Positions 7,258 through 14,656 of a stretch of 26,288 bases of DNA are shown here, piece after piece. The first letter of the stretch is position 1. The number at the start of each line of letters is the position of its first letter. The position numbers and the translations under genes are program-made. This DNA is from Streptosporangiaceae bacterium (GTDB lineage Bacteria > Actinomycetota > Actinomycetes > Streptosporangiales > Streptosporangiaceae): positions 1-26,288 of the forward strand of contig JASHTQ010000673.1 of NCBI GenBank assembly GCA_030040475.1, given 5' to 3'. The notes beneath the pieces are model-generated. The model searched no databases, had not been told where the DNA came from, and saw only the letters and a list, made by a program, of their open reading frames with translations.

Positions 7258-8226
7258 GTGGGTGCAGTTGTTGCCATCATCGTGGTCTTGGTCATACTCG
7301 GGTTGATCGCCGCCGCGCGCTCGCTCAAGGTGGTGCAGCAATACGAGCAGGGCATCATCTACCGGTTCGGCCGGGTCATGCCCGAGATCCGCGGGCCCGG
7401 GCTGACCATAATCAGGCCGATCGGCGACCGGATGCAAAAGGTCAACATGCAGATCGTCGCCATGGCCGTGCCCGCCCAGGAAGGCATCACGAGGGACAAC
7501 GTCAGCGTCCGGGTGGACGCCGTGGTGTACTTCCGGGTGGTGGACCCGATCAAGGCCACCGTGAACGTGCAGAACTATATGTTCGCCATTTCCCAGCAGG
7601 CGCAGACCTCGCTCCGGTCGATCATCGGCCAGTCCGAGATGGACCAGCTGCTGGCCGAGCGCGATTCGGTCAACCGCGAGCTGCGCCGGATCATCGACGA
7701 GCCGACCGAGGGTCCGTGGGGGATCCGGGTCGAGCGGGTGGAGATCAAGGACGTGTCGCTGCCCGAGGGCATGAAGCGGTCCATGTCGCGGCAGGCGGAG
7801 GCGGAGCGGGAACGGCGCGCGAGGATCATCACCGCCGACGGCGAGTACCAGGCGTCCAAGCGGCTCGCCGCGGCGGCCAACGTGATGGCGCGTGACCCTG
7901 CCGCCCTCCAGCTGCGGCTGCTGCAGACCGTGGTCGAGGTGGCCGGGGAGAGAAACAGCACGCTGGTCATGCCCGTTCCGGTCGAGCTGCTCAGGTTCTT
8001 CGACAAGATGGCACCCGGCCCGGCGGCCCCGCCGCCCGAACCGCTAGGCGAGCTCGAGGACCTCGGCGACGCCGAGGTGGCGGCGGCCGAAGCGGCCATC
8101 TCGAACACGAAGGTACCTGAACTCGAGGACGCCGCCATCCCAGCCGCGCCCCAGATAGAGGATGCGATGACCCCCGAGGTCCGGCAGGTCAATGCCCCCG
8201 ACATGACGGCGAGTGACAAGGCGTAA
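7258..8226 (+). CDS. SPFH/Band-7 (slipin/stomatin-like) membrane protein
   Basis: A 322-residue protein. One N-terminal membrane segment (about 3-21, GAVVAIIVVLVILGLIAAA) is followed by an SPFH domain: QQYEQGIIYRFGRV, IRGPGLTIIRPI, GITRDNVSVRVDAVVYFRVVDP and LRSIIGQSEMDQLLAERD. A coiled-coil region (MSRQAEAERERRARIITADG) follows, then an acidic Ala/Pro/Glu-rich tail. This is the slipin order; such proteins scaffold membrane microdomains and often work with NfeD or a membrane protease, but neither is adjacent. GTG at 7258 is chosen because AGAGAGG stands just upstream and the membrane segment begins immediately; upstream in-frame starts at 7186 would add 24 non-hydrophobic residues. It leads a plus-strand series through the MBL hydrolase. 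It appears to be extra relative to the mycobacterial gene order. Confidence 0.9.
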   Translation: MGAVVAIIVVLVILGLIAAARSLKVVQQYEQGIIYRFGRVMPEIRGPGLTIIRPIGDRMQKVNMQIVAMAVPAQEGITRDNVSVRVDAVVYFRVVDPIKATVNVQNYMFAISQQAQTSLRSIIGQSEMDQLLAERDSVNRELRRIIDEPTEGPWGIRVERVEIKDVSLPEGMKRSMSRQAEAERERRARIITADGEYQASKRLAAAANVMARDPAALQLRLLQTVVEVAGERNSTLVMPVPVELLRFFDKMAPGPAAPPPEPLGELEDLGDAEVAAAEAAISNTKVPELEDAAIPAAPQIEDAMTPEVRQVNAPDMTASDKA

Positions 8227-8235
8227 AGTCGGTCC

Positions 8236-8391
8236 ATGCCAAAGTGGGAGTACGTGACGGTGCCGCTGCTCGTGCACGCGACCAAGCAGATCCTGGATAA
8301 CTGGGGTGATGACGGCTGGGAGCTGGTGGCGGTAATACCCGGCCCCAACTCCGAGCAGCTTGTCGCCTACATGAAGAGGGAGAAGCAGTGA
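8236..8391 (+). CDS. Small DUF4177-like protein (51 aa)
   Basis: A 51-residue protein beginning MPKWEYVTVPLLVHATKQIL and containing DNWGDDGWELVAVIPGP and QLVAYMKREKQ. The WEY start and DGWELV motif are typical of the DUF4177 group, small proteins of unknown function. The same gene sits beside RidA in actinobacteria (Rv3678A in mycobacteria, from memory). It lies 9 bp after the SPFH stop, and its TGA overlaps the RidA GTG start (GTGA), so the two are probably translationally coupled. No strong ribosome site is seen before ATG; GGTC is the only purine-rich base run. The conserved motifs and tight packing make it a real gene despite its size. Confidence 0.88.
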   Translation: MPKWEYVTVPLLVHATKQILDNWGDDGWELVAVIPGPNSEQLVAYMKREKQ

Positions 8392-8849
8392 GCCCGACCG
8401 AACGGCTGGCCGAGCTCGGGCTGACTCTGCCGCCGGTGACGGCGCCGCTCGCGGCCTACGTGCCCGCCGTGCGGACCGGTGCGTTTGTCTACGTCTCCGG
8501 GCAGGTGCCGGTGGTGGACGGGAAACTGCCCGCCACCGGCAAGGTGGGCGCCGATGTCAGCCCGGCAGATGCGGCCGGGCTGGCCCGGGCTTGCGCGCTG
8601 AACGCGATCGCGGCGGCTGCGGCCGCCGCCGGTGGCCTGGACCGGATCCGGCGGATCGTGAAGGTCACCGGCTTTGTCGCCAGCGCGCCCGGATTCAACG
8701 GCCAGCCGCAGGTGGTGAACGGCGCGAGCGAGCTGCTGATCGAGGTGTTCGGCGAGGAGGGCAGGCATGCCCGCAGCGCGGTCGGCGTGGCGGAGCTTCC
8801 GCTTGACGCGCCGGTTGAGGTGGAGCTGATCGCCGAGGTCCACGACTGA
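8388..8849 (+). CDS. RidA/YjgF-family deaminase-like protein
   Basis: A 153-residue protein of the RidA superfamily, whose members hydrolyse reactive enamine/imine intermediates released by PLP enzymes. Family blocks: RTGAFVYVSGQVPVVDG (about 29-45), ALNAIAAAAAAAGGLDRI (about 70-87), and the active-site strand HARSAVGVAELPLDAPVEVEL with Arg129 and Glu146 at the positions expected to bind the carboxylate and activate water. The first 25 residues (PTERLAELGLTLPPVTAP) are typical of the longer actinobacterial subgroup. The start is GTG, overlapping the stop of the upstream small protein. The next gene (Nudix) begins 7 bp downstream, so this is mid-operon. Confidence 0.92.
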   Translation: MSPTERLAELGLTLPPVTAPLAAYVPAVRTGAFVYVSGQVPVVDGKLPATGKVGADVSPADAAGLARACALNAIAAAAAAAGGLDRIRRIVKVTGFVASAPGFNGQPQVVNGASELLIEVFGEEGRHARSAVGVAELPLDAPVEVELIAEVHD

Positions 8850-8856
8850 GGCCCCG

Positions 8857-9708
8857 ATGAGCGAACGGCGGATTCCATCCCGCGTGCCCGTGCCGCGCGG
8901 GATGGCCGAGCGAGCCCGCGATTTCTTCGCGCGCGCGCTGCCACCCGCGGTCCCGCGGGACGCCGCCACGGTGGTCCTGCTCCGGCAGGGACCCGGCGTC
9001 GAGGTGTTCCTGCTGCGGCGGGCCGGGGCGCTGGAGTTCGCCCCGGGGGCCTGCGTGTTCCCGGGCGGTTCCGTCGACGAGCCCGATACCGACCCGGGCG
9101 TCGGCGAGACGGGCTGGGCCGGCCCGTCGCCGGCCGATCTCGGCGGCCTGCTCGGTATCCCGGCAGATCGCGCGCGCGCCCTGGCCTGCGCGGCGGTCAG
9201 GGAGACGTTCGAGGAAGCCGGAGTGCTGCTCGCCGGCCCGTCGGCCGACGAGCTAGTGCGAGACGGCGCCGCGCTGGAACAGGACAGGGACTGGCTGCTT
9301 TCCGGCACGGCCTCGATCGGTGACCTGCTCCGCCGTCGCGGCCTGCTGCTCCGCGCCGACCTGCTGACGCCGTGGGCTCGCTGGATCACGCCCGTGATCT
9401 CGCCCCGCCGCTTCGACACCTGGTTCTTCGCTGCGGCCCTGCCGCCGGGGCAGACGGCATCGCTGGCGGCGGGTGAGTCCGACTCCGGAAGCTGGTGGGA
9501 GCCGTCCGCGGCGCTGAGGGCCGCCAGATCCGGCGAGATCACGCTGCTACCGCCGACTGCGGTGACGCTGGCGGAGCTCGCCACGTATCGGGACGTGGCC
9601 GCGATCATGGCCGCACGCAGGCAGATCGTCCCGGTGCTGCCCGCTCCCGTCATCGAGGAGGACCAGGTGTGGCTGGCCATGCCGCCTGAGGTTGAATACC
9701 CCCTATGA
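8857..9708 (+). CDS. Nudix hydrolase (NUDT19/RPP-like with split Nudix box)
   Basis: A 283-residue protein. After a leader of about 35 residues comes a Nudix fold: AATVVLLRQG, VEVFLLRRAG, and FAPGACVFPGGSVDE (about 61-75). The catalytic helix AVRETFEEAGVLL (about 113-125) is separated from the GG segment by an insertion of about 40 residues, as in NUDT19/RP2p-type enzymes that hydrolyse CoA or related nucleotide diphosphates. The E-x-x-E-E metal ligands are present. The substrate is not deducible. The C-terminal half (WITPVISPRRFDTWFF) matches the same subgroup. Its TGA overlaps the ATG of the following MBL gene (ATGA), indicating coupling. Confidence 0.88.
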   Translation: MSERRIPSRVPVPRGMAERARDFFARALPPAVPRDAATVVLLRQGPGVEVFLLRRAGALEFAPGACVFPGGSVDEPDTDPGVGETGWAGPSPADLGGLLGIPADRARALACAAVRETFEEAGVLLAGPSADELVRDGAALEQDRDWLLSGTASIGDLLRRRGLLLRADLLTPWARWITPVISPRRFDTWFFAAALPPGQTASLAAGESDSGSWWEPSAALRAARSGEITLLPPTAVTLAELATYRDVAAIMAARRQIVPVLPAPVIEEDQVWLAMPPEVEYPL

Positions 9709-10490
9709 GCAAGGATATCGATGGCTTCCGGACGGAGCGGGCGACGTGCCTGCTCGCGCCGAATCCGTCGCCGATGACGCTGGACGGCACCAACACGTGG
9801 CTGATCGCCGAGCCGGGCTCATCATCGGTCGTGGTGATCGATCCCGGGCCGGACGATGAGGAGCACCTGCGCCGGGTGCTCACCGAGGCGGTGGCGGGCG
9901 ACCGCAGGGTGGACAGGATCCTGCTGACCCACGGGCACCTCGATCATTCTGCCGGGGCGGCTCGGCTTGCCGAGCTGAGCGGCGCGCCCGTGCAGGCCGC
10001 CGACCCGGCGCACCGGCTGGGCACCGAGGGGCTCGCAGGTGGCGACGTGGTTACGGCGGCCGGCTGCGAGCTTCGGGTGATCGGGACGCCCGGCCATTCG
10101 GCCGACTCGGTGAGCTTCCTGCTGCCCGCGGACGGCGCCCTGTTCACCGGAGATACCGTCCTCGGCAGGGGGACGACGGTCATCGCGAAGGACGGGAACC
10201 TCGGTGACTACCTGCGGAGCCTCGGGGCGCTGCGGGACCTCGCCGAGGACCACGCGGTACGACTGCTGCTGCCCGGGCACGGCCCGATGCTGTCGGATCC
10301 TGCCGGCACCCTTGACTACTACCTTTCGCACCGAGCGGAGCGGCTGGAACAGGTCAGAGGGGCACTGGCGGCAGGCGCGAGAACGCCGGCCGAGATCGTG
10401 GCCATGATCTACACCGACGTGGACCCGTCCGTCTGGCCCGCCGCCGAGTGGTCCGTGCGAGCTCAGCTCGACTACCTCGGCGAGCCCTAG
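9705..10490 (+). CDS. Metallo-beta-lactamase-fold hydrolase (LACTB2-like)
   Basis: A 261-residue MBL-fold enzyme. Metal ligands: HGHLDH (76-81), His131 in GTPGHS, Asp150 in FTGDT, and His192 in LLPGHG. The N-terminal NPSPMTLDGTNTWLI and the C-terminal winged-helix-like segment (YYLSHRAERLEQVRGAL, then PAEIVAMIYTDVDPSVWPAAEWSVRAQLDYL) are the pattern of LACTB2-type proteins, some of which are endoribonucleases. Actual activity is unproven. It corresponds in position to Rv3677c of mycobacteria (from memory). ATG overlaps the upstream Nudix stop. It is convergent with crp, only 22 bp between stops, with no terminator hairpin visible. Confidence 0.92.
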   Translation: MSKDIDGFRTERATCLLAPNPSPMTLDGTNTWLIAEPGSSSVVVIDPGPDDEEHLRRVLTEAVAGDRRVDRILLTHGHLDHSAGAARLAELSGAPVQAADPAHRLGTEGLAGGDVVTAAGCELRVIGTPGHSADSVSFLLPADGALFTGDTVLGRGTTVIAKDGNLGDYLRSLGALRDLAEDHAVRLLLPGHGPMLSDPAGTLDYYLSHRAERLEQVRGALAAGARTPAEIVAMIYTDVDPSVWPAAEWSVRAQLDYLGEP

Positions 10491-10512
10491 CCCGCCACCA
10501 CCCCGGCGAGCC

Positions 10513-11196
10513 TTAGCGGGCGCGCCTGCGGAGGCGCTCCGCGTCGAGGATGAGTACCGAACGCGCGGAGATCTGCAGCCAGCCCCGGGCCGCGAAGTCG
10601 GCGAGGGCCTTGTTGACCGTCTCCCGTGACGCGCCCACTAGCTGGGCGAGTTCCTCCTGGGTCAGGTCATGATGGACGTGCAGGCCATCGCTCTCCTGCT
10701 GGCCGAACCTGTCGGCCAGGTCCAGCAGGTTCTTGGCCACCCGGCCGGGCACGTCGGTGAATACCAGGTCGGCGGTCACGTCGTTGGCCCGGCGCAGTCG
10801 CCTGGCCAGCTGCCGCAGCATGTGCATCGAGGCTTCGGGGTGCTCGAGCAGCCAGGCGCGAAGCGCGTCGTGGCCGAGCGCGGCCAGCATCACGTCTGTC
10901 ACGGCGCTGGCCGAGGCGGTCCTGGGCCGCGGGTCGAACAGCGAAAGCTCGCCGAACATCTCGCCGGGGCCGAGCACGCTGAGCAGGTTTTCCCTGCCAT
11001 CCGCGGCCGCGCGGGTGAGCTTGATCTTGCCGTCGAGGACGACGTACAGGCGGTCGCCGTCTTGCCCCTCGAGAAAGAGGTGCTCGCCGCGCGACAGCTT
11101 TACCTCTGAGATCTGCCGCCGCAGCGCTCGCGCGTTCTCGTCGTCGAGCCCATCGAAAAGCGGTGCCCGCCTGAGCACAACGTCGGCATCCTCCAC
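10513..11196 (-). CDS. crp: Crp/Fnr-family cAMP receptor regulator
   Basis: A 227-residue regulator. The cyclic-nucleotide domain covers about residues 1-115, with GPGEMFGELSLFDPRPRTASASA (split across about 77-98) as the phosphate-binding cassette. A long helix RQLARRLRRANDVTADLVFTD follows, then a winged HTH (about 177-203) with recognition helix SRETVNKALADF. The sequence is close to actinobacterial Crp/GlxR, a global regulator. GTG at 11196 is the start: GAGGAGG lies 5 nt upstream, and family members begin with a similar VLRRAPLF segment. The longer open frame to 11289 is not used. A Crp-like box lies about 108 bp upstream, suggesting autoregulation. The 12-bp repeat TACTGCTGGCCG occurs twice in its leader (11219-11230, 11257-11268). 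Confidence 0.94.
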   Translation of the reverse strand: MEDADVVLRRAPLFDGLDDENARALRRQISEVKLSRGEHLFLEGQDGDRLYVVLDGKIKLTRAAADGRENLLSVLGPGEMFGELSLFDPRPRTASASAVTDVMLAALGHDALRAWLLEHPEASMHMLRQLARRLRRANDVTADLVFTDVPGRVAKNLLDLADRFGQQESDGLHVHHDLTQEELAQLVGASRETVNKALADFAARGWLQISARSVLILDAERLRRRAR

Positions 11197-11303
11197 CGGT
11201 CCTCCTCGCTGGCCATGGTACTGCTGGCCGTCTCGGCCGACTGGCCGACCAGCGATTACTGCTGGCCGCGCCCTATAAGTGTGGATCATTCCCTGGGGTG
11301 AAA

Positions 11304-11319
11304 TGTGCTCGGGATCACA
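11304..11319. promoter_or_regulatory. Candidate Crp-binding site between crp and nlpC
   Basis: TGTGCTCGGGATCACA matches the TGTGA-N6-TCACA palindrome with one mismatch (C for A at position 5). It lies 108 bp upstream of the crp start and 113 bp upstream of the nlpC start. A possible crp -10 (TTATAG on the minus strand, near 11273-11278) would put the box about 45 bp upstream of transcription start. Further half-sites occur at 11355-11361 (ATCACAC) and 11384-11390 (GTGTGAT), an inverted pair 22 bp apart. Confidence 0.55.
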
Positions 11320-11431
11320 TTACGAACTCGGCTAGTCGCGCTGCCGAGATTTTCATCACACTGTGGTGTAAGGTGACTACCCTGTGTGATCGACGAACGC
11401 TCAGGAACACGGGGGAGCGCTGGTTCGGGGG

Positions 11432-12772
11432 GTGCTGACGCCTTTGCGAGGTCTGGGGGACACGTTCTTCGACTGGCCAGGTAACCACAAACCTGGCCGG
11501 GGGCGCGCCGGCAATTCTGATCTGCGGCGCCGACATTTTCCTAGCCGGCTGTCTCGTCGCCGCCCGGGCGGCTGGGTCGGCCTTCGCATCGCAGCGGGCT
11601 GCGGCCTGATCGCGGCCCTCAGCCTGCCGTCCGCGCTGCCGGGCTGGCGCCTCGACGGCAACCCAAGTCCGCCGAGCACGTCGCAGATCAACTCGGCCCA
11701 GGGGCAGGTCAAGCAGAATCGCGCGTCGCTGGGCACGGCGCAGGGCCGGCTGTCGACCGCGAGCAGGGTGCTCGGGGAGCTGCAGACGCAGGCCGAGGTG
11801 CTTACCGAACGCTATGACCAGACGCTGGTGAACGAGCAGCGCGCGGCCGCGGCGTACAAGGTCACCCAGGCCAGGCTGGCCGCCGCGCGGCAGGCCGAGG
11901 ATACGAGCCAGCGCCAGCTGGCGGGCCTGGCGGCCCAGGAGTTCGAGTCGGGCGGCGGCTTCGACGCGGTCACGTCCATGCTCGGCGACGCCAACGGCCC
12001 GCAAGGCTACCTGAACGAGGTCGGGATGGGCCAGGTCCTGGCCCAGCAAGGCACGGACACGCTCGCCGTGAACCAGGCCAACGACGTGGTGGCGACGGTG
12101 TTCCGCACTCAGGCGCACGGCCTGCTCGTGGCCCAGCAGGCCGACCTGCGGGCGGCGACCGCGCTCAAGGCGGCCATCCAGGCAGCGGTGGCCAGGCAGC
12201 TTCAGTTCGTACGGGCGGACACCGCGCAGCGGAACAAGCTCGCCACCGAGCTGGCAGCCGCCGAGGCGCACGAGACGGCACTGGTAGCGGCGCGGCAGGC
12301 GTACCTCGCGGCGCAGGCCGCGCAGCGGGCGGCGGCCGCTGCGGCCGCGGAAAGCCAGGACGCCTCGCCGACCTGGGCGGCCGGTTCCGGTGCCTCGGCA
12401 AGCCAGGGCGACATCGCCGCCAACTGGGCGCTGACCCAGATCGGCAAGCCCTACCAGTGGGGCGGGGCCGGGCCGGACTCCTACGACTGCTCGGGCCTGG
12501 TCATGGTCGCCTGGGAGCAGGCCGGCGTCCAGCTCCTGCACTACACCGGCTACCAGTGGGAGGAGGGCCCGCACGTGCCCCTCGACCAGCTGCAGCGCGG
12601 CGACCTGGTCTTCTACGCCACGGACACGTCCGAGCCCGCCACGATCCACCACGTCGGAATCTATATCGGCAACAGCGAGATGGTCGATGCCCCTTACACC
12701 GGCGCGTTCGTCCGGATCGACAGCATCTACCAGCCCGGCCTGATGTCGACCGCCGTCGACCCCGCGGGGTGA
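11432..12772 (+). CDS. Secreted NlpC/P60 peptidoglycan endopeptidase (RipA-like)
   Basis: A 446-residue protein. An Arg-rich cytoplasmic N-terminus of about 47 residues precedes a hydrophobic segment (about 48-68, WVGLRIAAGCGLIAALSL), giving an unusually long signal peptide or a signal anchor. Residues about 85-320 form Ala/Gln-rich coiled coil. The C-terminal NlpC/P60 domain (about 329-446) has Cys353 in SYDCSGLV, His407 in TIHHVGIYIG and Asp419 twelve residues later, where RipA has a Glu in its triad. This architecture belongs to D,L-endopeptidases that split cell-wall stem peptides during division; the coiled coil may bind an FtsX-like activator or autoinhibit. GTG at 11432 is the only start in frame before the membrane segment. 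Divergent from crp with a Crp-like box between them. Its 3' end is overlapped antisense by the open PHP frame. Confidence 0.9.
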   Translation: MLTPLRGLGDTFFDWPGNHKPGRGRAGNSDLRRRHFPSRLSRRRPGGWVGLRIAAGCGLIAALSLPSALPGWRLDGNPSPPSTSQINSAQGQVKQNRASLGTAQGRLSTASRVLGELQTQAEVLTERYDQTLVNEQRAAAAYKVTQARLAAARQAEDTSQRQLAGLAAQEFESGGGFDAVTSMLGDANGPQGYLNEVGMGQVLAQQGTDTLAVNQANDVVATVFRTQAHGLLVAQQADLRAATALKAAIQAAVARQLQFVRADTAQRNKLATELAAAEAHETALVAARQAYLAAQAAQRAAAAAAAESQDASPTWAAGSGASASQGDIAANWALTQIGKPYQWGGAGPDSYDCSGLVMVAWEQAGVQLLHYTGYQWEEGPHVPLDQLQRGDLVFYATDTSEPATIHHVGIYIGNSEMVDAPYTGAFVRIDSIYQPGLMSTAVDPAG

Positions 12773-13649
12773 CGCCCGCGGTCCCGGCCAGTCCCGCGAG
12801 CCTGGCCGGGACCGCGACGCGCGCGCCTGAACCGTGGTGCGCCGACCGGGACGCGCCCGCCGGAGTCGCGACGCGCCCGCCGGAGTCGCGACGCGCCCGC
12901 CGGGACCGGGACGCGCTGGCCGGGACCTGTAAGGCGGTGACGGACACGGTACGCATGATCCGCTGCACCGTGTCGTAGACGCCGATGTCGCGGCAATGGT
13001 GGCTGTCGCTGCCGGCCACCAGCCGGACGCCGGCCCGGGCCAGCGCGGCCACGGTGCGCGGTGCCGGGCAGAGCCACTTCTCGTTCACCTCTACCAGGGC
13101 GTCCGCGCGCACCGCCGCCGCCGCCAGCTCGGACAGCAGCGCGGCGGGAACCTGCTCCTCGTCCAGGCCCATCTTGGGCAGCAGGCTGAACAGATGCGCG
13201 ACCAGGCCGCGCCGTGTCCCGTCGAGGGCTCGGGCGGTAGCCACGACCAGGCCCTCGATCACCTCTGCCGCGGTGAGCTTGCCGTCCTCAAGATCGGCGC
13301 GCATGACGGACGGGTGGACCGGCCCGTCGCGGCCGGGGAACTGGTGATCGGCGATGAGCACCAGGTCGATGCCGTCGGTGCGGTCGAGATCAGGCGGGAC
13401 GTCAAGGCGCCCGGTCTCGTCGAGCATCTTGGCCTCGACGCCGGCCACTACCCGCAGGCCGGGAACTGACCTGTACGGCGCCACGGCCCGGACGAAGTCG
13501 GGCAGCCAGGCGGTGTCGGCGCGGACGTGGTCGACCAGGCAGAGGGTGCGCAGCCGCCGCTCCCGCGCGGCCCGCACGTTCTCCGCCAGCGTGCTTGCAC
13601 CGTCGGAGAACGTCGAGTGGACGTGGAAGTCCTCGTCGAACGCGATCAT
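12501..13649 (-). CDS. PHP-domain hydrolase with atypical open C-terminal extension
   Basis: The first 240 residues are a PHP-family metal hydrolase: HVHSTFSDG (His9, His11, Asp16), His41 in LVDH, Glu72 in AGVEAK, His102 in ADHQFPG, His152 in LVAHL, and GSDSHH (Asp215, His217). Family members include histidinol-phosphatase, phosphoesterases and polymerase-associated domains; the substrate here is unknown. The frame then stays open for about 140 Arg/Gly-rich residues through the 20-bp repeat and into the antisense of nlpC, with the stop at 12501. The functional protein probably ends its fold near 12930. ATG at 13649 overlaps the ATP-grasp stop (ATGA). Third gene of the REC-PIG-L/ATP-grasp/PHP operon. 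Confidence 0.8.
   Translation of the reverse strand: MIAFDEDFHVHSTFSDGASTLAENVRAARERRLRTLCLVDHVRADTAWLPDFVRAVAPYRSVPGLRVVAGVEAKMLDETGRLDVPPDLDRTDGIDLVLIADHQFPGRDGPVHPSVMRADLEDGKLTAAEVIEGLVVATARALDGTRRGLVAHLFSLLPKMGLDEEQVPAALLSELAAAAVRADALVEVNEKWLCPAPRTVAALARAGVRLVAGSDSHHCRDIGVYDTVQRIMRTVSVTALQVPASASRSRRARRDSGGRVATPAGASRSAHHGSGARVAVPARLAGLAGTAGVTPRGRRRSTSGRAGRCCRSGRTRRCKGHRPSRCCRYRFRRGGSWRARTCPWRRRPGRRAAAGRGARAGPPPTGSRCSAGAGRRPAPRRP
12851..12930. repeat. 20-bp tandem repeat, four copies
   Basis: Unit ACGCGCCCGCCGGAGTCGCG. Copies 1 and 2 are identical (12851-12870, 12871-12890), copy 3 differs in its second half, and copy 4 is further diverged. It lies between the nlpC stop and the conserved end of the PHP domain. 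Because 20 is not a multiple of three, each copy is read in a different frame, so it is unlikely to encode a conserved peptide repeat even though the PHP frame stays open through it. Confidence 0.85.
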
Positions 13650-14656
13650 GCCGGGACCGCATCCGGGTGGCCGACCACGTCGGCAAGCTCGACGAAGCGC
13701 TCGTCGAGGAAGCGGACCACGGCCATCTCGCGGAAGTCGACGTGCGCCGGTACGGGCCTGCCGAGCAGGGAGTCGACCGCGAGCCTGGGCATGTCGACGC
13801 CGCTTGCGATCGTCAGCCCGAGGGTGCCGGGCACGCGCGGGTTCACCTCGAGCAGCGCGGGGGCGCCGGCCTGGTCCCGCTTGCACTGCACGTTCGCCAC
13901 GTAGGTCAGCCCGGTGGCCAGGGCCACCTGGCAGCCGAAGGCCTCGAGCTCGGCATCGTGGACGGTCCGCCCCGCGACGGAGACGCCCGAGTCGACCCGG
14001 ATCCTGGCCCGCGGCACGGCCGCGAGGACCCGGCCCGTGGCGTCGACGAGGACGTCGATGGAGTATTCCTCGCCGGGCAGGTACTCCTGCACGATCAGCG
14101 CTCCCGATCGGTCCATGTCGGCGAGCGCCCTGGCGTCCGGGACGAGCGCGAAGCCGCGGGACCCGCTGCCGCGGCGGGGCTTGACCACCACGGGGAAGGC
14201 CCATGACCTGGGATCGAAGGCCAAGCCGAACGGCTCGGTGCGGGGCACCCCGACGATGCCGGCACAATGCCTGGCCAGGGTGAGCTTATCGAGGATGACT
14301 TCAAGCGCCGCGGCGGGCGCGAGCAGCAGGTGGGTCCCCGCGGCGGCGAAGGCGGCACGGGCCGCGGCCAGCGGCTCCAGTTCGGCGTCCACGGTCGGCA
14401 GCAGGATGTCCACGCCGAGCGCGGCGCAGATGTCGAGCATCGCGTCCGCGAAGCCGGGCGCGGCGCCGGGCGGGATCAGCGTGCGGGCGTCGGGTGGCAC
14501 CAGGTACAGGCCCGCGGCCCACGGATCCATGTCGGCGGCGAGCACCTTGAGCGTGGGGTCGGCGCGCAGCGATTTCATCGCGGCGATTGCCGCGGGGCCG
14601 CCGGCCCCGGTGATCAGGACCCGGAACCGGCGGTCGCCGGCCTCGCGGCCGGTCAT
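13646..14656 (-). CDS. ATP-grasp ligase (CarB-like)
   Basis: A 336-residue ATP-grasp protein. A Rossmann-like pre-ATP-grasp domain opens with VLITGAGGPAAIAAMKSLR (about 13-31) and includes VDILLPTVDAELEPLA. The ATP-grasp core follows with FPVVVKPRRGSGSRG (the phosphate and nucleotide-binding lysine), VQEYLPGEEYSIDVLVD, and the Mg-binding end PALLEVNPRVPGT. These motifs resemble the family that includes carbamoyl-phosphate synthase-like and amino-acid ligases; they activate a carboxylate as acylphosphate and join it to an amine. The acceptor is not known. Both ends are ATGA overlaps (REC-PIG-L upstream, PHP downstream), so the three proteins are made together. I infer the amine could come from the PIG-L deacetylase product. 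Confidence 0.9.
   Translation of the reverse strand: MTGREAGDRRFRVLITGAGGPAAIAAMKSLRADPTLKVLAADMDPWAAGLYLVPPDARTLIPPGAAPGFADAMLDICAALGVDILLPTVDAELEPLAAARAAFAAAGTHLLLAPAAALEVILDKLTLARHCAGIVGVPRTEPFGLAFDPRSWAFPVVVKPRRGSGSRGFALVPDARALADMDRSGALIVQEYLPGEEYSIDVLVDATGRVLAAVPRARIRVDSGVSVAGRTVHDAELEAFGCQVALATGLTYVANVQCKRDQAGAPALLEVNPRVPGTLGLTIASGVDMPRLAVDSLLGRPVPAHVDFREMAVVRFLDERFVELADVVGHPDAVPA

Noticed and set aside
11197..11289. 31-residue N-terminal extension of Crp
   Set aside because: A strong GAGGAGG precedes GTG at 11196, and the family begins there; the extension covers the promoter and repeats.
11290..11560. c-di-AMP (ydaO-type) riboswitch upstream of the NlpC/P60 gene
   Set aside because: Context and a GGGGGA run fit, but the conserved GGGTGAA and CCGACAGCTAACC-like blocks are not found in order, and the coding frame starts too early.
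12851..12930. CRISPR-like array
   Set aside because: Head-to-tail 20-bp tandem repeats without spacers, and no cas genes.
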